From a bacterium (lineage in GTDB: Bacteria > Myxococcota_A > Bradymonadia > UBA7976 > UBA1532): 64,000 bases of DNA. Where the stretch lies: the NCBI GenBank assembly GCA_030427205.1, contig JAUHXC010000027.1, positions 1 through 64,000 of the forward strand. The letters run 5' to 3'. Under the pieces are notes generated by a model, which saw only the letters and a program-made list of their open reading frames with translations, was not told where the DNA came from and ran no database searches. Position 1 is the stretch's first letter. Every line of letters begins with the position of its first letter. Shown piece by piece: positions 8,852 through 17,469 of this stretch. Made by a program: the position numbers and the translations under genes.

Positions 8852-8880
8852 TTGCCCCGGGCGCAAGGGCTGCGTATCGT
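8852..8880 (+). promoter_or_regulatory. Candidate sigma-70 promoter for the carotenoid oxygenase
   Basis: TTGCCC (8852-8857) and TATCGT (8875-8880) are separated by 17 bp, and transcription would start close to 8887, immediately at the second operator. The match to consensus is moderate; its position between two operators is the main support. Confidence 0.4.
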
Positions 8881-8887
8881 CCGCCAT

Positions 8888-8902
8888 GTAAGAGGTTCTC
8901 AC
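8888..8902. promoter_or_regulatory. TetR operator-like palindrome O2 before the oxygenase gene
   Basis: gtaagaggttctcac matches the reverse complement of 8830-8844 at 13 of 15 positions. It lies just downstream of the candidate -10 element and before the ribosome site of the oxygenase gene, a position suited to repression. Confidence 0.65.
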
Positions 8903-8917
8903 ATGGAGGGGCGCTTG

Positions 8918-10321
8918 ATGACATCTGCTCAGATCCGAGGCCGCGCGTTCCGCAGCGTCGAGCCCACCGCCGGCTTCGAACCCATCGCGGTCGAGGGCCG
9001 ATTGCCGCCGGGCCTGCGCGGCACTTTCTGGCGCAACGGGCCGGGGCTGTTCGAGCTCTTCGGCCGGCCCTATCGGCACTGGTTCGACGCCGACGGCGCG
9101 GTCACCGCGGTGCGCATCAAAGAGGGCACGGCGGCGGTGGCCAGCCGCGTCGCCGAGTGCCCGAAGCTGGCCGCCGAGCGCGCCGCCGGGCGCACGCTGT
9201 ATGCCTCGGGCCAGACCCGGGCGCCCTGGTGGCGCATGGTGGGCGGCCGGGGCAAGGCGGTGCGCAACATCAATACGCTGCATTGGGCCGGGCAGACCTT
9301 CGCCCTGGCCGAGGGGGCGCTGCCGATCCCGCTCGACGGCGAGACCCTGGCCTCGGGCGCGCCGGGGCCGCTGTTGACCGATATGGCCAGCCTGCACGCC
9401 CACTACCGCACCGACCCGCGCACCGGCGATGTCTACGGCTTCGGTATCGAGTACGGGCGGGTGTGCCACCTCAGCGTGTATCGCCTCGCGCCCGACGGCG
9501 GCGGCGAGCGGCTGGCCCGGGTCGCGCTGCCCGGGACGCGGGTGCTGGTGCACGACATCGCGTTCGTCGGTGACGCGCTGGTGGTGCTGGTGCACCCGAT
9601 CGGACTGCGGCTGTGGCCGATCTTCGCCGGCCTCAAGGCGCCGCTGGAGTGCCTGACGTGGCAGCCCGAGGCCGGCAGCGAGGTGGTCATCGTGCCCCTG
9701 GCCGATCCCGCGGCGGTGCGCCGGTTCACCGTGCCGGCCTTCTATCACTTCCACTTCGGCAACGGCTTCGTCGACGGCGACCGGCTGCAGGTCGACCTGT
9801 GCCGCATGGACTGGCTCGACTTCGAGGCCGACTTCACCCTCGACGGCATGCGCCGGGGCCAGCTGCCGGAGATGCAGCCGACGCGCTTCGCCCGCATGAG
9901 CCTGCGCGGTGAGTCGATGGACCTCGAGCTGCTCTCGGAGAACGACTGCGAGTTCCCGATGGTGGATCCGCGGCGGGCGGGCGCGCGCCACCGCTTCACC
10001 TGGATGGTCGAGGGCGAGCACGAGCTGGGCGGGCTGGTTCGCTTCGACCACGAGGCGGGCACCTGGCAGCGGCCGCCGCTGGGCGAGTCGATGTTTCCCG
10101 GCGAGCCGACCCTGGTGCCCTACGGCGAGGCCGAAGAGGCGGTCTGGGTGCTGGCGCAGGTCTACGACGGCGCGCGCGATCGCACCGGCGTGGTGGTGCT
10201 CGACGGCGCGCGGCCCGCGGCGCCGCCGACGGCGTGGCTGTGGTTCGCGCACCATACGCCGCCGTCGCTGCACGGCATGTTCGTGCCCGACGGGTCGCTC
10301 ACAAAGGCAGGCAGCCGTTGA
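8918..10321 (+). CDS. Carotenoid oxygenase (RPE65/CCD family)
   Basis: 467 residues from ATG 8918, six bases after GGAGGGG (8905-8911); the upstream ATG at 8903 overlaps that site. The four iron-binding histidines of the carotenoid cleavage dioxygenase seven-bladed propeller appear in their usual contexts: SLHAHYRTDP (His160/His162), VLVHDIAFVGD (His212), FYHFHFGNGF (His277/279) and PSLHGMF (about His452). The start LRGTFWRNGPGLFE is also typical. The family cleaves C=C bonds in carotenoids, stilbenes or lignin-type alkenes; the substrate cannot be read from sequence. It is controlled, by inference, by the divergent TetR gene. Its last 23 bp overlap the convergent lipoprotein gene. Confidence 0.9.
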   Translation: MTSAQIRGRAFRSVEPTAGFEPIAVEGRLPPGLRGTFWRNGPGLFELFGRPYRHWFDADGAVTAVRIKEGTAAVASRVAECPKLAAERAAGRTLYASGQTRAPWWRMVGGRGKAVRNINTLHWAGQTFALAEGALPIPLDGETLASGAPGPLLTDMASLHAHYRTDPRTGDVYGFGIEYGRVCHLSVYRLAPDGGGERLARVALPGTRVLVHDIAFVGDALVVLVHPIGLRLWPIFAGLKAPLECLTWQPEAGSEVVIVPLADPAAVRRFTVPAFYHFHFGNGFVDGDRLQVDLCRMDWLDFEADFTLDGMRRGQLPEMQPTRFARMSLRGESMDLELLSENDCEFPMVDPRRAGARHRFTWMVEGEHELGGLVRFDHEAGTWQRPPLGESMFPGEPTLVPYGEAEEAVWVLAQVYDGARDRTGVVVLDGARPAAPPTAWLWFAHHTPPSLHGMFVPDGSLTKAGSR

Positions 10322-11702
10322 TCCGGCATTCGAAGCCGGCGGGGCAGGGCATGTCGTCGCCGCAGACCGGCGCGTCGGCGCAGGGGCCGGGCAGCAGCCC
10401 GAGGATGTAGGTTCCGCTGTCGTCGAGGGTGTAGGTGTCGACGAAGACGACCACCGGCTCGCCGGCGACGGCGTCGAAGTCGGCCGCCGAGACGATCACC
10501 CCGTCGGCCACGTCGTCGTGGCAGACCAGCTCGCTGCCCGGCTCGGCGCAGGTGCGGCGCACGTAGACCACGGTGTCCAGGCCCGGATCGCTGCCGATCG
10601 TGCGGGCGCACACCGGACCATCGACGGTCGGGGTGAAGACGTGGGCCACCTCGGGGCCGATCGTGCCGGCGTTGCAGCTGCCCAGATCGTCGACCGGCGC
10701 CTGCCGGTTGTCGCCGCGATAGACGTCGAACCCGTCGATGATCACCTGCCGCCCGGGGGCGCAGGCGCCGACGCCCATCATGGCCCCCGGCTCGCAGGCC
10801 TGCTCGGCGCAGCGGAAGCCGTCGGGGCAGTCGCCATCGACGGCGCACTCGACGCAGCCGCCGCCGTCGCAGATGCGATCGGCGGGGCAGTCGGCGGCGT
10901 CGGCGCAGCGCAGCCGGCCGCCGTCGCGGCACGGCCCGCGGCCGATCTGCAAGGCGAAGTCTCCGCTCTGCGGCACGTCGCCGCCGGCATAGCCGTCGAC
11001 GAAGGCGAAGTAGCGTACGCCGGCCCGCACGTCGACGGTCACCGCCGACTGCACGCCCAGGCCCAGGTCTTCGGCGTCGTCGTTGCACGCCACCTCGGCC
11101 TCGGCGGCGCCGCAGTCCGCCTCGCGCACGTAGAGCACCGTGTCGAACGCCGCCTCGGCGAGCGAGACGCAGGCCAGGCCGTCTTCCGGCGCGACCCAGG
11201 TGAACACCTGCTCCGACGCGCCGGCGCCATCGGAGCAGCTGGGCTCGCCATCGGCGCCGCGCCCGTCGGTGGTGCCCGTCTGGCGGTCGATGGCGTCGAG
11301 GGTGACGACCGCCGCTGGATCGCAGGTGCCTTCGCCGATCCACGGCGGTCCGGCGTCCGCCCGGCCGTCGGCGCGGGCGTCGAGCGGCAGGGCGTCGATC
11401 GGTAGAGCGTCGACGGGCGCGGCGTCGAGCGGGCCGCGATCGGGGGTCATGCCGTCCGGCGCAGCGTCGGACGCAGCGTCCCCGCGCGCGTCTGGCGCCC
11501 CCGCGTCGACGGCGGCGTCGGGCGCAGCGTCGACTGGCCGCGCATCGGCCGGCCGCGTATCGGGCTGCATGTCGCCGGGTGGACCGGCCTCGGTGGGTGC
11601 CCCGTCGCGCGCGGCATCCGGCGCGCCGTCGGCGTCGCCATCATCACAGGCACCGAGCGCGAGCACGCCCAACAAAAAGGCCGCGGTGGGCCACTGTCGC
11701 AT
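10299..11702 (-). CDS. Lipoprotein with two PPC-like domains and a Cys-rich insert
   Basis: 467 residues, with an AGGAG site 7 bases before ATG. The lipoprotein signal ends at LALGAC, followed by about 100 residues of Asp/Ala/Pro spacer. Two similar beta domains follow (about 140-255 and 320-440). Each has a pattern like EQVFTWVAPEDGLACVSL...FDTVLYVR...C and AHVFTPTVDGPVCART...DTVVYVRRTC, which resembles bacterial pre-peptidase C-terminal domains. Between them is a short Cys-rich stretch (CADAADCPADRICDGGGC), also seen in the repeat lipoprotein at 37297. Probably an outer-membrane surface lipoprotein; function unknown. Its 3' end overlaps the carotenoid oxygenase gene by 23 bp. Confidence 0.8.
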   Translation of the reverse strand: MRQWPTAAFLLGVLALGACDDGDADGAPDAARDGAPTEAGPPGDMQPDTRPADARPVDAAPDAAVDAGAPDARGDAASDAAPDGMTPDRGPLDAAPVDALPIDALPLDARADGRADAGPPWIGEGTCDPAAVVTLDAIDRQTGTTDGRGADGEPSCSDGAGASEQVFTWVAPEDGLACVSLAEAAFDTVLYVREADCGAAEAEVACNDDAEDLGLGVQSAVTVDVRAGVRYFAFVDGYAGGDVPQSGDFALQIGRGPCRDGGRLRCADAADCPADRICDGGGCVECAVDGDCPDGFRCAEQACEPGAMMGVGACAPGRQVIIDGFDVYRGDNRQAPVDDLGSCNAGTIGPEVAHVFTPTVDGPVCARTIGSDPGLDTVVYVRRTCAEPGSELVCHDDVADGVIVSAADFDAVAGEPVVVFVDTYTLDDSGTYILGLLPGPCADAPVCGDDMPCPAGFECRINGCLPL

Positions 11703-11733
11703 CGATTCTCTCCTCGGCCGGCGCCCCGGCGGG

Positions 11734-13281
11734 TCAATCCGCGATCAGGGTGAAGAGGTACTCCCCCGAGCGCTCGACGCCGCCGTCGACGAACGTATCC
11801 AGCACGAAATACCATGTCCCGGCGCCCAGGCTGGCCTCGATGGTGCGGTGGTTGCGCGCGAGGCAGGCGCCGCCGTCCAGCCCGTCGGCGAGCAGGTGCA
11901 CGTCGATGTCGACCGGATCACGATCGTAGACCCGCGCCCGCACCACGGTCGGCCGATCGAGGTCGAGCGCGTAGACCACCTCGGGGCCGGACTCGTCCTG
12001 CGGCGCGTCGCAGCCGGGGTAGGCGTCCAGGTCGTCGCCGATCGCGTCGCGGGTATCGCGCAGGTCGGTGAAGGGCAGCCGGTCGATGACGAAGGGATCG
12101 TCGATCGTGCCCCGGGGCGCGGGGCGGGGGACCGGCGGATCGGGGGCCGGCTCGGACAGCGCCCGCCGCGCGCGGTCGAGGGCGGTGAGCGTCAGCAGGT
12201 TGCGGATGTTGTAGCCGTAGCCCAGGCCCGCCGGGCGCAGATCGCACGCCCCGGCCGGCGCCACGCTGGGGTGCAGCCGGTCGGGCCCCAAGCCGTGGTC
12301 GGGCAGCGGCAGCAGCCTGCGGTGCAAGTCGACGAGCGGCACCTGACGCCCCTGGGCCAGCGCCCGCACGACCGCGTTGTAGCGCGGCACCCACGCGTCG
12401 GCGTCGGCGTCGTCGTCCCGCGGCATGATCGTCGAGAGGATCGGGATGATGCCCCGGTCGATGACACCGTCGATCAGATCCCACATCTGCAGCGCGTAGC
12501 CGTCGATGTCGCGGTTCTGGATGTCGTTGGTGCCATACATGATCACCGCGAAGCGCGGGTCGAGCAGCTCGAGCTCGACGTCGAGCGGCGACGGGTCCCC
12601 CTGCTGCGGGTGAAAGGCGCTCCAGCCGACCGTGGCCGCGCGGCTGGCGCGGGCGAAGGGGTCGGTGCCGCCGGCGTCACCGGTGCGGAAGTGCTCGATG
12701 GTCGGCCACAGCGCGTCGCGGCCGTCGAGCTCGATGTCATCGCCCGAGAAGCAGCGCAGAAATGCCCGGCTGACGGTCACCGAGTCGCCCACCTTGGCGA
12801 AGACGTTCGGCGCCCGCGGCGCCGTATCGGCGATCTCGCGCAGGCGATCGGCGATCCACGGGGTGATCGGCGAGTGGTCGCGACCGGGGTCGTAGCGCGG
12901 CGGCCCCTCGGGCGGCGCGGCGTCGGGCCGGGGGATGATCATCGCGTCGGCCATGGGCAGGACCATCGCGTCGGCGGTCGAGCCGTCGAGCGGCGCCCGC
13001 ATGGCATCGGGCATGGCACTGGGGATGCCATCGGGCATGCCATCGATGGGTGATATGTCATGCGGTGTGCCATCTGGCATTTCATTTCGCATGTCATGGG
13101 AGGCATCACGGATGCCATCGGCGGCGTCGGGCGAATCGACGGCTGCGTCGGCCGGGTTCGGCGACGAGGCGTCGTCGGGCGACTCAGCGCCGGCATCGAG
13201 CGGGTCGGCGCAGCCGCCCACGAACAGCGCCAGCGAGATCAGGGCGCACGGCGCGAGGCCGCGGCGCGGACGGTGGTACAT
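11734..13281 (-). CDS. SGNH/GDSL-family hydrolase lipoprotein
   Basis: The start is placed at ATG 13281 because GGGAG lies six bases upstream and a lipoprotein signal follows directly (lipobox LFVGGC); longer in-frame starts would bury it. After a Ser/Asp/Pro linker with MPDGIP/MPDAM mini-repeats comes an SGNH fold: block I AKVGDSVT (nucleophile Ser), block III MYGTNDIQ (Asn) and block V DRLHPSV (catalytic Asp-x-x-His). The C-terminal ~120 residues form a PPC-like beta domain (EVVYALDLDRPTVVRARV, GTWYFVLDTFVDGG). SGNH enzymes hydrolyse esters of lipids, glycans or peptidoglycan; the substrate here is unknown. The protein is predicted to be membrane-anchored in the cell envelope. Confidence 0.85.
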   Translation of the reverse strand: MYHRPRRGLAPCALISLALFVGGCADPLDAGAESPDDASSPNPADAAVDSPDAADGIRDASHDMRNEMPDGTPHDISPIDGMPDGIPSAMPDAMRAPLDGSTADAMVLPMADAMIIPRPDAAPPEGPPRYDPGRDHSPITPWIADRLREIADTAPRAPNVFAKVGDSVTVSRAFLRCFSGDDIELDGRDALWPTIEHFRTGDAGGTDPFARASRAATVGWSAFHPQQGDPSPLDVELELLDPRFAVIMYGTNDIQNRDIDGYALQMWDLIDGVIDRGIIPILSTIMPRDDDADADAWVPRYNAVVRALAQGRQVPLVDLHRRLLPLPDHGLGPDRLHPSVAPAGACDLRPAGLGYGYNIRNLLTLTALDRARRALSEPAPDPPVPRPAPRGTIDDPFVIDRLPFTDLRDTRDAIGDDLDAYPGCDAPQDESGPEVVYALDLDRPTVVRARVYDRDPVDIDVHLLADGLDGGACLARNHRTIEASLGAGTWYFVLDTFVDGGVERSGEYLFTLIAD

Positions 13282-13450
13282 GGCCAGCTCCCGGGCCCCC
13301 TCTGGGCCGATCCGCGGTCGAGCGGGGCGGCACCGACGCCGCGCGGTGACCCCGCGTATCGGCTCATGTGCAAACCCCGCGCCGAGCCGACAACGGTTCA
13401 ACGGTTGAGCCGAACGCAGACAGATGTAAACCGGATCGCCGGCCGCTAGA

Positions 13451-13466
13451 GTACCGTCGGCGGTAC
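13451..13466. promoter_or_regulatory. Operator-like inverted repeat upstream of 13497 gene
   Basis: GTACCG-tcgg-CGGTAC is a perfect six-base inverted repeat, ending 30 bp before the GTG start at 13497. It could be a repressor site or simply a small hairpin in the leader. Confidence 0.35.
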
Positions 13467-13496
13467 GGTTTCCGCCCAGCAAACAAGGAGTCATCC

Positions 13497-14075
13497 GTGA
13501 CCGAAGCGAAGTCCGGCGCGCCCCTCTCGCCCATTCCCCAGTTCGAGGTCGACCCCTGGTGGACCGGCCACGTCGTCGACCGGCAGGTCGTCTCGCTGTC
13601 CGGCGGGACCCTGGGCCACGTCTATCACAGCTATGCCACCGGCGCGGGCGCCGAGCCGCTGACCGGCTGGGGCAAGGACGTCGTGCACTGGGACTGGACG
13701 CCGTCGTCGTCCACCGACGTGGTCTTCGAGGGCGGCACCGAGGTCACCAGCGGCTCGCCGCCCTCGGCCGATGTCTTCAGCATGGGCGCCTGGGGCGGCA
13801 AGCTCATCAAGTCCCTCGATACCGACCAGGCGATCTTCGAGGTCTACGAGGCCAAGTGGAACGGCAGCGCCTGGACCAAGCTGTCGGGTCGGCTGGGGGT
13901 CATCGTCGTCCGCGGCGACGCGCTCGAGTATCACAAGGCGGCCTCGACGAGCGGCCCGCCCAGCTCGATCTCGGGCGATCGCACCAAGCCGCTGTATCTG
14001 GAGGCCAGGTCGAGCATCGAGCTCGATCCCGGGTCGGGCAACTGCTGGTACTGCGCGGTCGACGCTCAGGTCTGA
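13497..14075 (+). CDS. Conserved-looking hypothetical protein, 192 residues
   Basis: GTG start at 13497 with AAGGAG (13485-13490) six bases upstream. There is no signal peptide, so the protein is probably cytoplasmic. It contains a Ser/Gly/Trp-rich beta-type sequence (VVSLSGGTLGHVYHSYATG, WDWTPSSSTDVVFEGG) and a late Cys pair (NCWYCAVDAQV). I do not recognise a family. It is convergent with the kinase gene and overlaps its end by 10 bp. Confidence 0.7.
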   Translation: MTEAKSGAPLSPIPQFEVDPWWTGHVVDRQVVSLSGGTLGHVYHSYATGAGAEPLTGWGKDVVHWDWTPSSSTDVVFEGGTEVTSGSPPSADVFSMGAWGGKLIKSLDTDQAIFEVYEAKWNGSAWTKLSGRLGVIVVRGDALEYHKAASTSGPPSSISGDRTKPLYLEARSSIELDPGSGNCWYCAVDAQV

Positions 14076-16540
14076 TCGGGCATGCTGCGCACGAGGCGGA
14101 TACCGATCGACGGGCGGATCATGTCCGTCGGCACCGCGTAGCGATTGGCCGAGCGGCAGGCGTCCGCCCGGGCGGCGAAGCGTCCGCCGCGCACCACGCG
14201 GTAGCGATCGTTCGTCGTCGGGGCGTCGGTCTCGGTGCTGCCGAACCGGCGATAGGGCGTCGCGCAGAAGCACATGGCGTTGCCCGCGAGATCGTGTACG
14301 CCATATGGGCTGACGTCGCCGGTGAATGCGCCGACCGGGCTCGGCGCCGGCCGGCCGGCGTGGCTGTCGAGCACACACGCAAAAGCCGGGTCGAGCGTAT
14401 CCCCCATGGGAAACGCGCGCCCGTCCACGCCCCGGGCGGCCTTCTCCCACTCGGTCTCTTCGGGCAGGCGCCAAGCGCGGCCGGTCGACGCGGCGTACCA
14501 CGCGGCATAGGCCTGGGCCGCGCGCCAGTCGATCCAGCACACTGGCATGTCCGGGGTCCAGTCGATCTCGGCGGCTCGCTGGAGAAGAAAGCGCCCCGCG
14601 TCGTCGCGGCCGTACATCGGCTGGCCGTCGGGCAGCTGCGGGGCATGCTCGACGGCGGCGCGCGCGTCACCGCGGGCGACGAGGTCGTCGAGGAAGGCGA
14701 TATACGCCTGGTGGGTGACCGGATAGCGCTGCATCACGAAGCCGTCGACCCAGTACAGGCTGTCGGGCAGCGGATCGACCGCGTCGCCCGGGGCGGCGCC
14801 CAGCCGGCACCAGCCGGCGGGCACGTAGGCTTCGTCGGGCTCGAGCGCGTCTGCGTCCGGCAGGTGGATCGGCTGTGGATCGTCGCCCGCAGGCGGGCGG
14901 CCATGCCATCGCTGACCCCGCGTGATGTGCACCGGGTAGACCGTATCGGCCCGCCCCGGCGCTTGCAGGACGATGACATGGCTGCCCCGGGCGATCGGCT
15001 CGTCATGCAGCGGCGTCGGCGGCAGAGTGCGCCCGTGTTGAGGCACCAACCGGCGATCCCGCTCGACGAACCGGAAGAGCGTCGCCACCGCCGCCGGCGG
15101 ATCGGTCACCAGGGTCAGCGTGCCGTCCCCGCGCAGCCACTCGGCGTTGCCGGCCTCGTCGTGCAGCCGCAGCGCCTCGGCGGCGTCGGCCGCCTCGCGG
15201 GCATTGCCGCGGCTCTCGGCGTCGAGCACGAGCCCGCGATGATGATCGGTGAGCAGCTGGCGGGCTTCCCGCGAGCCGGGATCGGCCTCGAGGGCCTGAC
15301 GCAGGGTCTGGGTCACCGCCAGCGCCGTGCGGCGCGCGCGCTGGCGCAAGGTCTCGGCCTCGGCTTGCAGGCGCCAGCCGGGGCGCTTCTGCTCGACCGG
15401 CGCGTGGCTCGGCACCAGCGCGAGCTGGTCGGCCGCGTCGCGGTCGAGGCTCTCCGCCCGGGCCAGCGCGGCGCCGCGGCGGGGCATCATCCGGCGGGCG
15501 CGCTCGATGAGCCCGGCGGCTTGCGCGCGGCGGGCTTCGCCGTCGAGCCACGCCGCGAGCGCCGCGCCGAACGCCCCCGCGTCTCGCGGTCGCCCCGACG
15601 GTTCGAACGCCAGCGCCGCCTCGCACAGCTCGACGAGGGCCGACGGCGGGTCGAGGTAGTCGGGCGCGACCTCGGCGATCGGCCGCGGGCGTTCGGTGGT
15701 GACCGCGCTGATGCCGCGGCTCGAGGTCCGCGGCTTGTGGCCGGTCAGCAGCTGATAGAGCACGCCGCCGAGCGCGTAGACGTCGGTGGCCGGGGTCGGC
15801 GGCTGACCCAGCGCCTGTTCGGGCGCCATGAACGAGACGGTGCCCACCACGCCGGTGCGATCGCCGGCGCCCGACGGCGTCGCGCTCGGGGCCTGGGTCG
15901 GCGGCTGACGCAGGTCGTAGGCGATGCCCCAGTCCATGACCATCACCTCGCCGAAGGCCCCGACCATCAGGTTGTCCGGCTTGATATCGCGGTGGATGAC
16001 GCCCTCGTCGTGGGCGTAGGCCAGCGTCTGCGACGCGCGGTGCAGCGCGTCGACCAGCCGGCGCAGGTTCCAGCCGTCGGCGGTGGCGTCGGCGCCGTAG
16101 TCCATCGCCCGGTGCAGCTCGTCGGTGATGCCGTGCAGCGTGCGCCCGGCGACCTCTTTCATCGTGAACCAGAGCCGGCCGTCGGCGGTCTCGCCGGCCT
16201 CTTGAACCGGCACGATGCCCGGGTGCTGCAAGCGCGCGGTGATGCGCACCTCGGCCAGAAAACGGATGCGTGCCTGCCGCTGGTTGGCGATGTGGCCGTG
16301 GATCAGCTTCATGACCGCCGGACGGCCCAGCAGCCGGTCGTGCACCCGGCGCACCTCGCCCATGCCGCCGCGCGCCAGCAGGCCGAGGTCGACGTAGCGC
16401 TCGACCTGCTGCCCCAGATCGGCGAGCGCGGCCACGCCGGGCGACGTGCCGCCGTCGCTCGGATCGGGCCGGGTCGACTCGCCGCCCACGTCGGCGAGGC
16501 TGTCGAGCCATGAGACGGTGAATGACGGATCGTCGGCCAT
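14066..16540 (-). CDS. Ser/Thr protein kinase with C-terminal FGE-sulfatase domain
   Basis: 824 residues from ATG 16540. The kinase core has a Gly-rich loop (LLARGGMGEV, about 54-63), Lys78 (VMKLI), catalytic loop HRDIKPDN (173-180), DWG in place of DFG (193-195) and MAPEQ (228-232), so it looks active. A helical middle region (about 330-480) follows, then the C-terminal ~220 residues match formylglycine-generating-enzyme/sulfatase-modifying domains: YWVDGFVMQRYPVTHQAY, CWIDWRAAQAYAAW, RLPEETEWEKAARG, YGVHDLAGNAM and RYRVVRGGRF. Such domains in bacterial kinases often bind rather than catalyse. No membrane segment is obvious. The gene sits 22 bp downstream of the 267-residue gene on the same strand, a likely two-gene operon. 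Confidence 0.9.
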   Translation of the reverse strand: MADDPSFTVSWLDSLADVGGESTRPDPSDGGTSPGVAALADLGQQVERYVDLGLLARGGMGEVRRVHDRLLGRPAVMKLIHGHIANQRQARIRFLAEVRITARLQHPGIVPVQEAGETADGRLWFTMKEVAGRTLHGITDELHRAMDYGADATADGWNLRRLVDALHRASQTLAYAHDEGVIHRDIKPDNLMVGAFGEVMVMDWGIAYDLRQPPTQAPSATPSGAGDRTGVVGTVSFMAPEQALGQPPTPATDVYALGGVLYQLLTGHKPRTSSRGISAVTTERPRPIAEVAPDYLDPPSALVELCEAALAFEPSGRPRDAGAFGAALAAWLDGEARRAQAAGLIERARRMMPRRGAALARAESLDRDAADQLALVPSHAPVEQKRPGWRLQAEAETLRQRARRTALAVTQTLRQALEADPGSREARQLLTDHHRGLVLDAESRGNAREAADAAEALRLHDEAGNAEWLRGDGTLTLVTDPPAAVATLFRFVERDRRLVPQHGRTLPPTPLHDEPIARGSHVIVLQAPGRADTVYPVHITRGQRWHGRPPAGDDPQPIHLPDADALEPDEAYVPAGWCRLGAAPGDAVDPLPDSLYWVDGFVMQRYPVTHQAYIAFLDDLVARGDARAAVEHAPQLPDGQPMYGRDDAGRFLLQRAAEIDWTPDMPVCWIDWRAAQAYAAWYAASTGRAWRLPEETEWEKAARGVDGRAFPMGDTLDPAFACVLDSHAGRPAPSPVGAFTGDVSPYGVHDLAGNAMCFCATPYRRFGSTETDAPTTNDRYRVVRGGRFAARADACRSANRYAVPTDMIRPSIGIRLVRSMPDQT

Positions 16541-16562
16541 GCTGTCGATCCTCGCCCGACCT

Positions 16563-17348
16563 TCAGGGCGCCGGTTCGAGCGGCGACACCGCGCCCGCAG
16601 CGTGCAGGTCCGCCTCGAAGGTCGGTGAGGCAGGCATCGGCTCGAAGAAGCGGCGGGTATCGAGGTCGAGCACCTCGACCCGGACCCCGTCGGGCACCCG
16701 CGGGGTCTCGGCGAACCAGGCGATCCGCTCGGTCCGTCGCTCGGCGCAGTCGGTGAGCACCCGCAGGGGCACGGCCCGGTCGAAGTGGCGTACGAAGGTG
16801 CGCAGGCCGGTGAGGCCCTCGCTGAGGTCGCCCGGGCGGAAGGGCACGTCCACCACCGCGATGGCCGGCCCGTCGGTGTGGAAGTCGAAGAAGAGATACG
16901 GGCTGCGGAAGAGGCCCAGGATCGCCTCCTCAAGCGCGTCGAGCCGCGCCGCCCCGTCGCCGGCCGCGGCGAGCAGCGCGGGCGACAGCCACAGGGGTGA
17001 ATACAGGGGCCGCCCGTGGTGCTGGTGGAACGCCAGCCGCTGCACCGCGGCGTAGATGCCCGTCCGGCGGGTGGCCACGGCGAACTCTTCGCGCCCGGCG
17101 AGCACCCAGGCCGTGCTCAGGCGCAGCGTCAGCCCTTCACCGGGGCCCGAGCGCAGCGGCGCGATCTGGCCCAGGCGTTCGCTCTCGACCTCGAGCACCA
17201 GCGCCCGGGCCGCGGCCGCGTCGCCCAGCTGCTGCTCGAGCTGGGGCAGCGCCGCCCAGCCGCCGCAGAGGGCCATGCGGGTCAACACCCCGTCGTAGCG
17301 ATCGTCGAGGCGGTGGATGATGTCGGGATCGGGCCTGGCGCGGCTCAT
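16563..17348 (-). CDS. Hypothetical protein in operon with the kinase
   Basis: 261 residues from ATG 17348, just after a GGAG; a GTG six codons earlier (17366) is an alternative. The sequence is mixed alpha/beta without signal peptide or membrane segment (for example LFFDFHTDGPAIAVVDVPF and FVRHFDRAVPLRVLTDCAERR). I recognise no catalytic motif. Its position as first gene before the Ser/Thr kinase, with a 22-bp gap, suggests it is a partner or an upstream component of that kinase. Confidence 0.7.
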   Translation of the reverse strand: MSRARPDPDIIHRLDDRYDGVLTRMALCGGWAALPQLEQQLGDAAAARALVLEVESERLGQIAPLRSGPGEGLTLRLSTAWVLAGREEFAVATRRTGIYAAVQRLAFHQHHGRPLYSPLWLSPALLAAAGDGAARLDALEEAILGLFRSPYLFFDFHTDGPAIAVVDVPFRPGDLSEGLTGLRTFVRHFDRAVPLRVLTDCAERRTERIAWFAETPRVPDGVRVEVLDLDTRRFFEPMPASPTFEADLHAAGAVSPLEPAP

Positions 17349-17469
17349 CGGGCTCCGTGCGGCCAACGGTACGGGCTGGCCATACCGTGGGCGCCGGGTC
17401 GATGTAAAGCGGGGCGTGGTGCGCAGTGGCCCGGCGGCGGGCAGCGGGCGGCGTGGGCGCCGGACGGGA

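Noticed and set aside
7151..10273. Very long open frame on the minus strand opposite the epimerase, TetR and carotenoid oxygenase genes
   Set aside because: It covers genes with clear catalytic motifs, its translation is Arg/Gly/Ala/His-rich without domains, and such long antisense frames are expected at this GC content.
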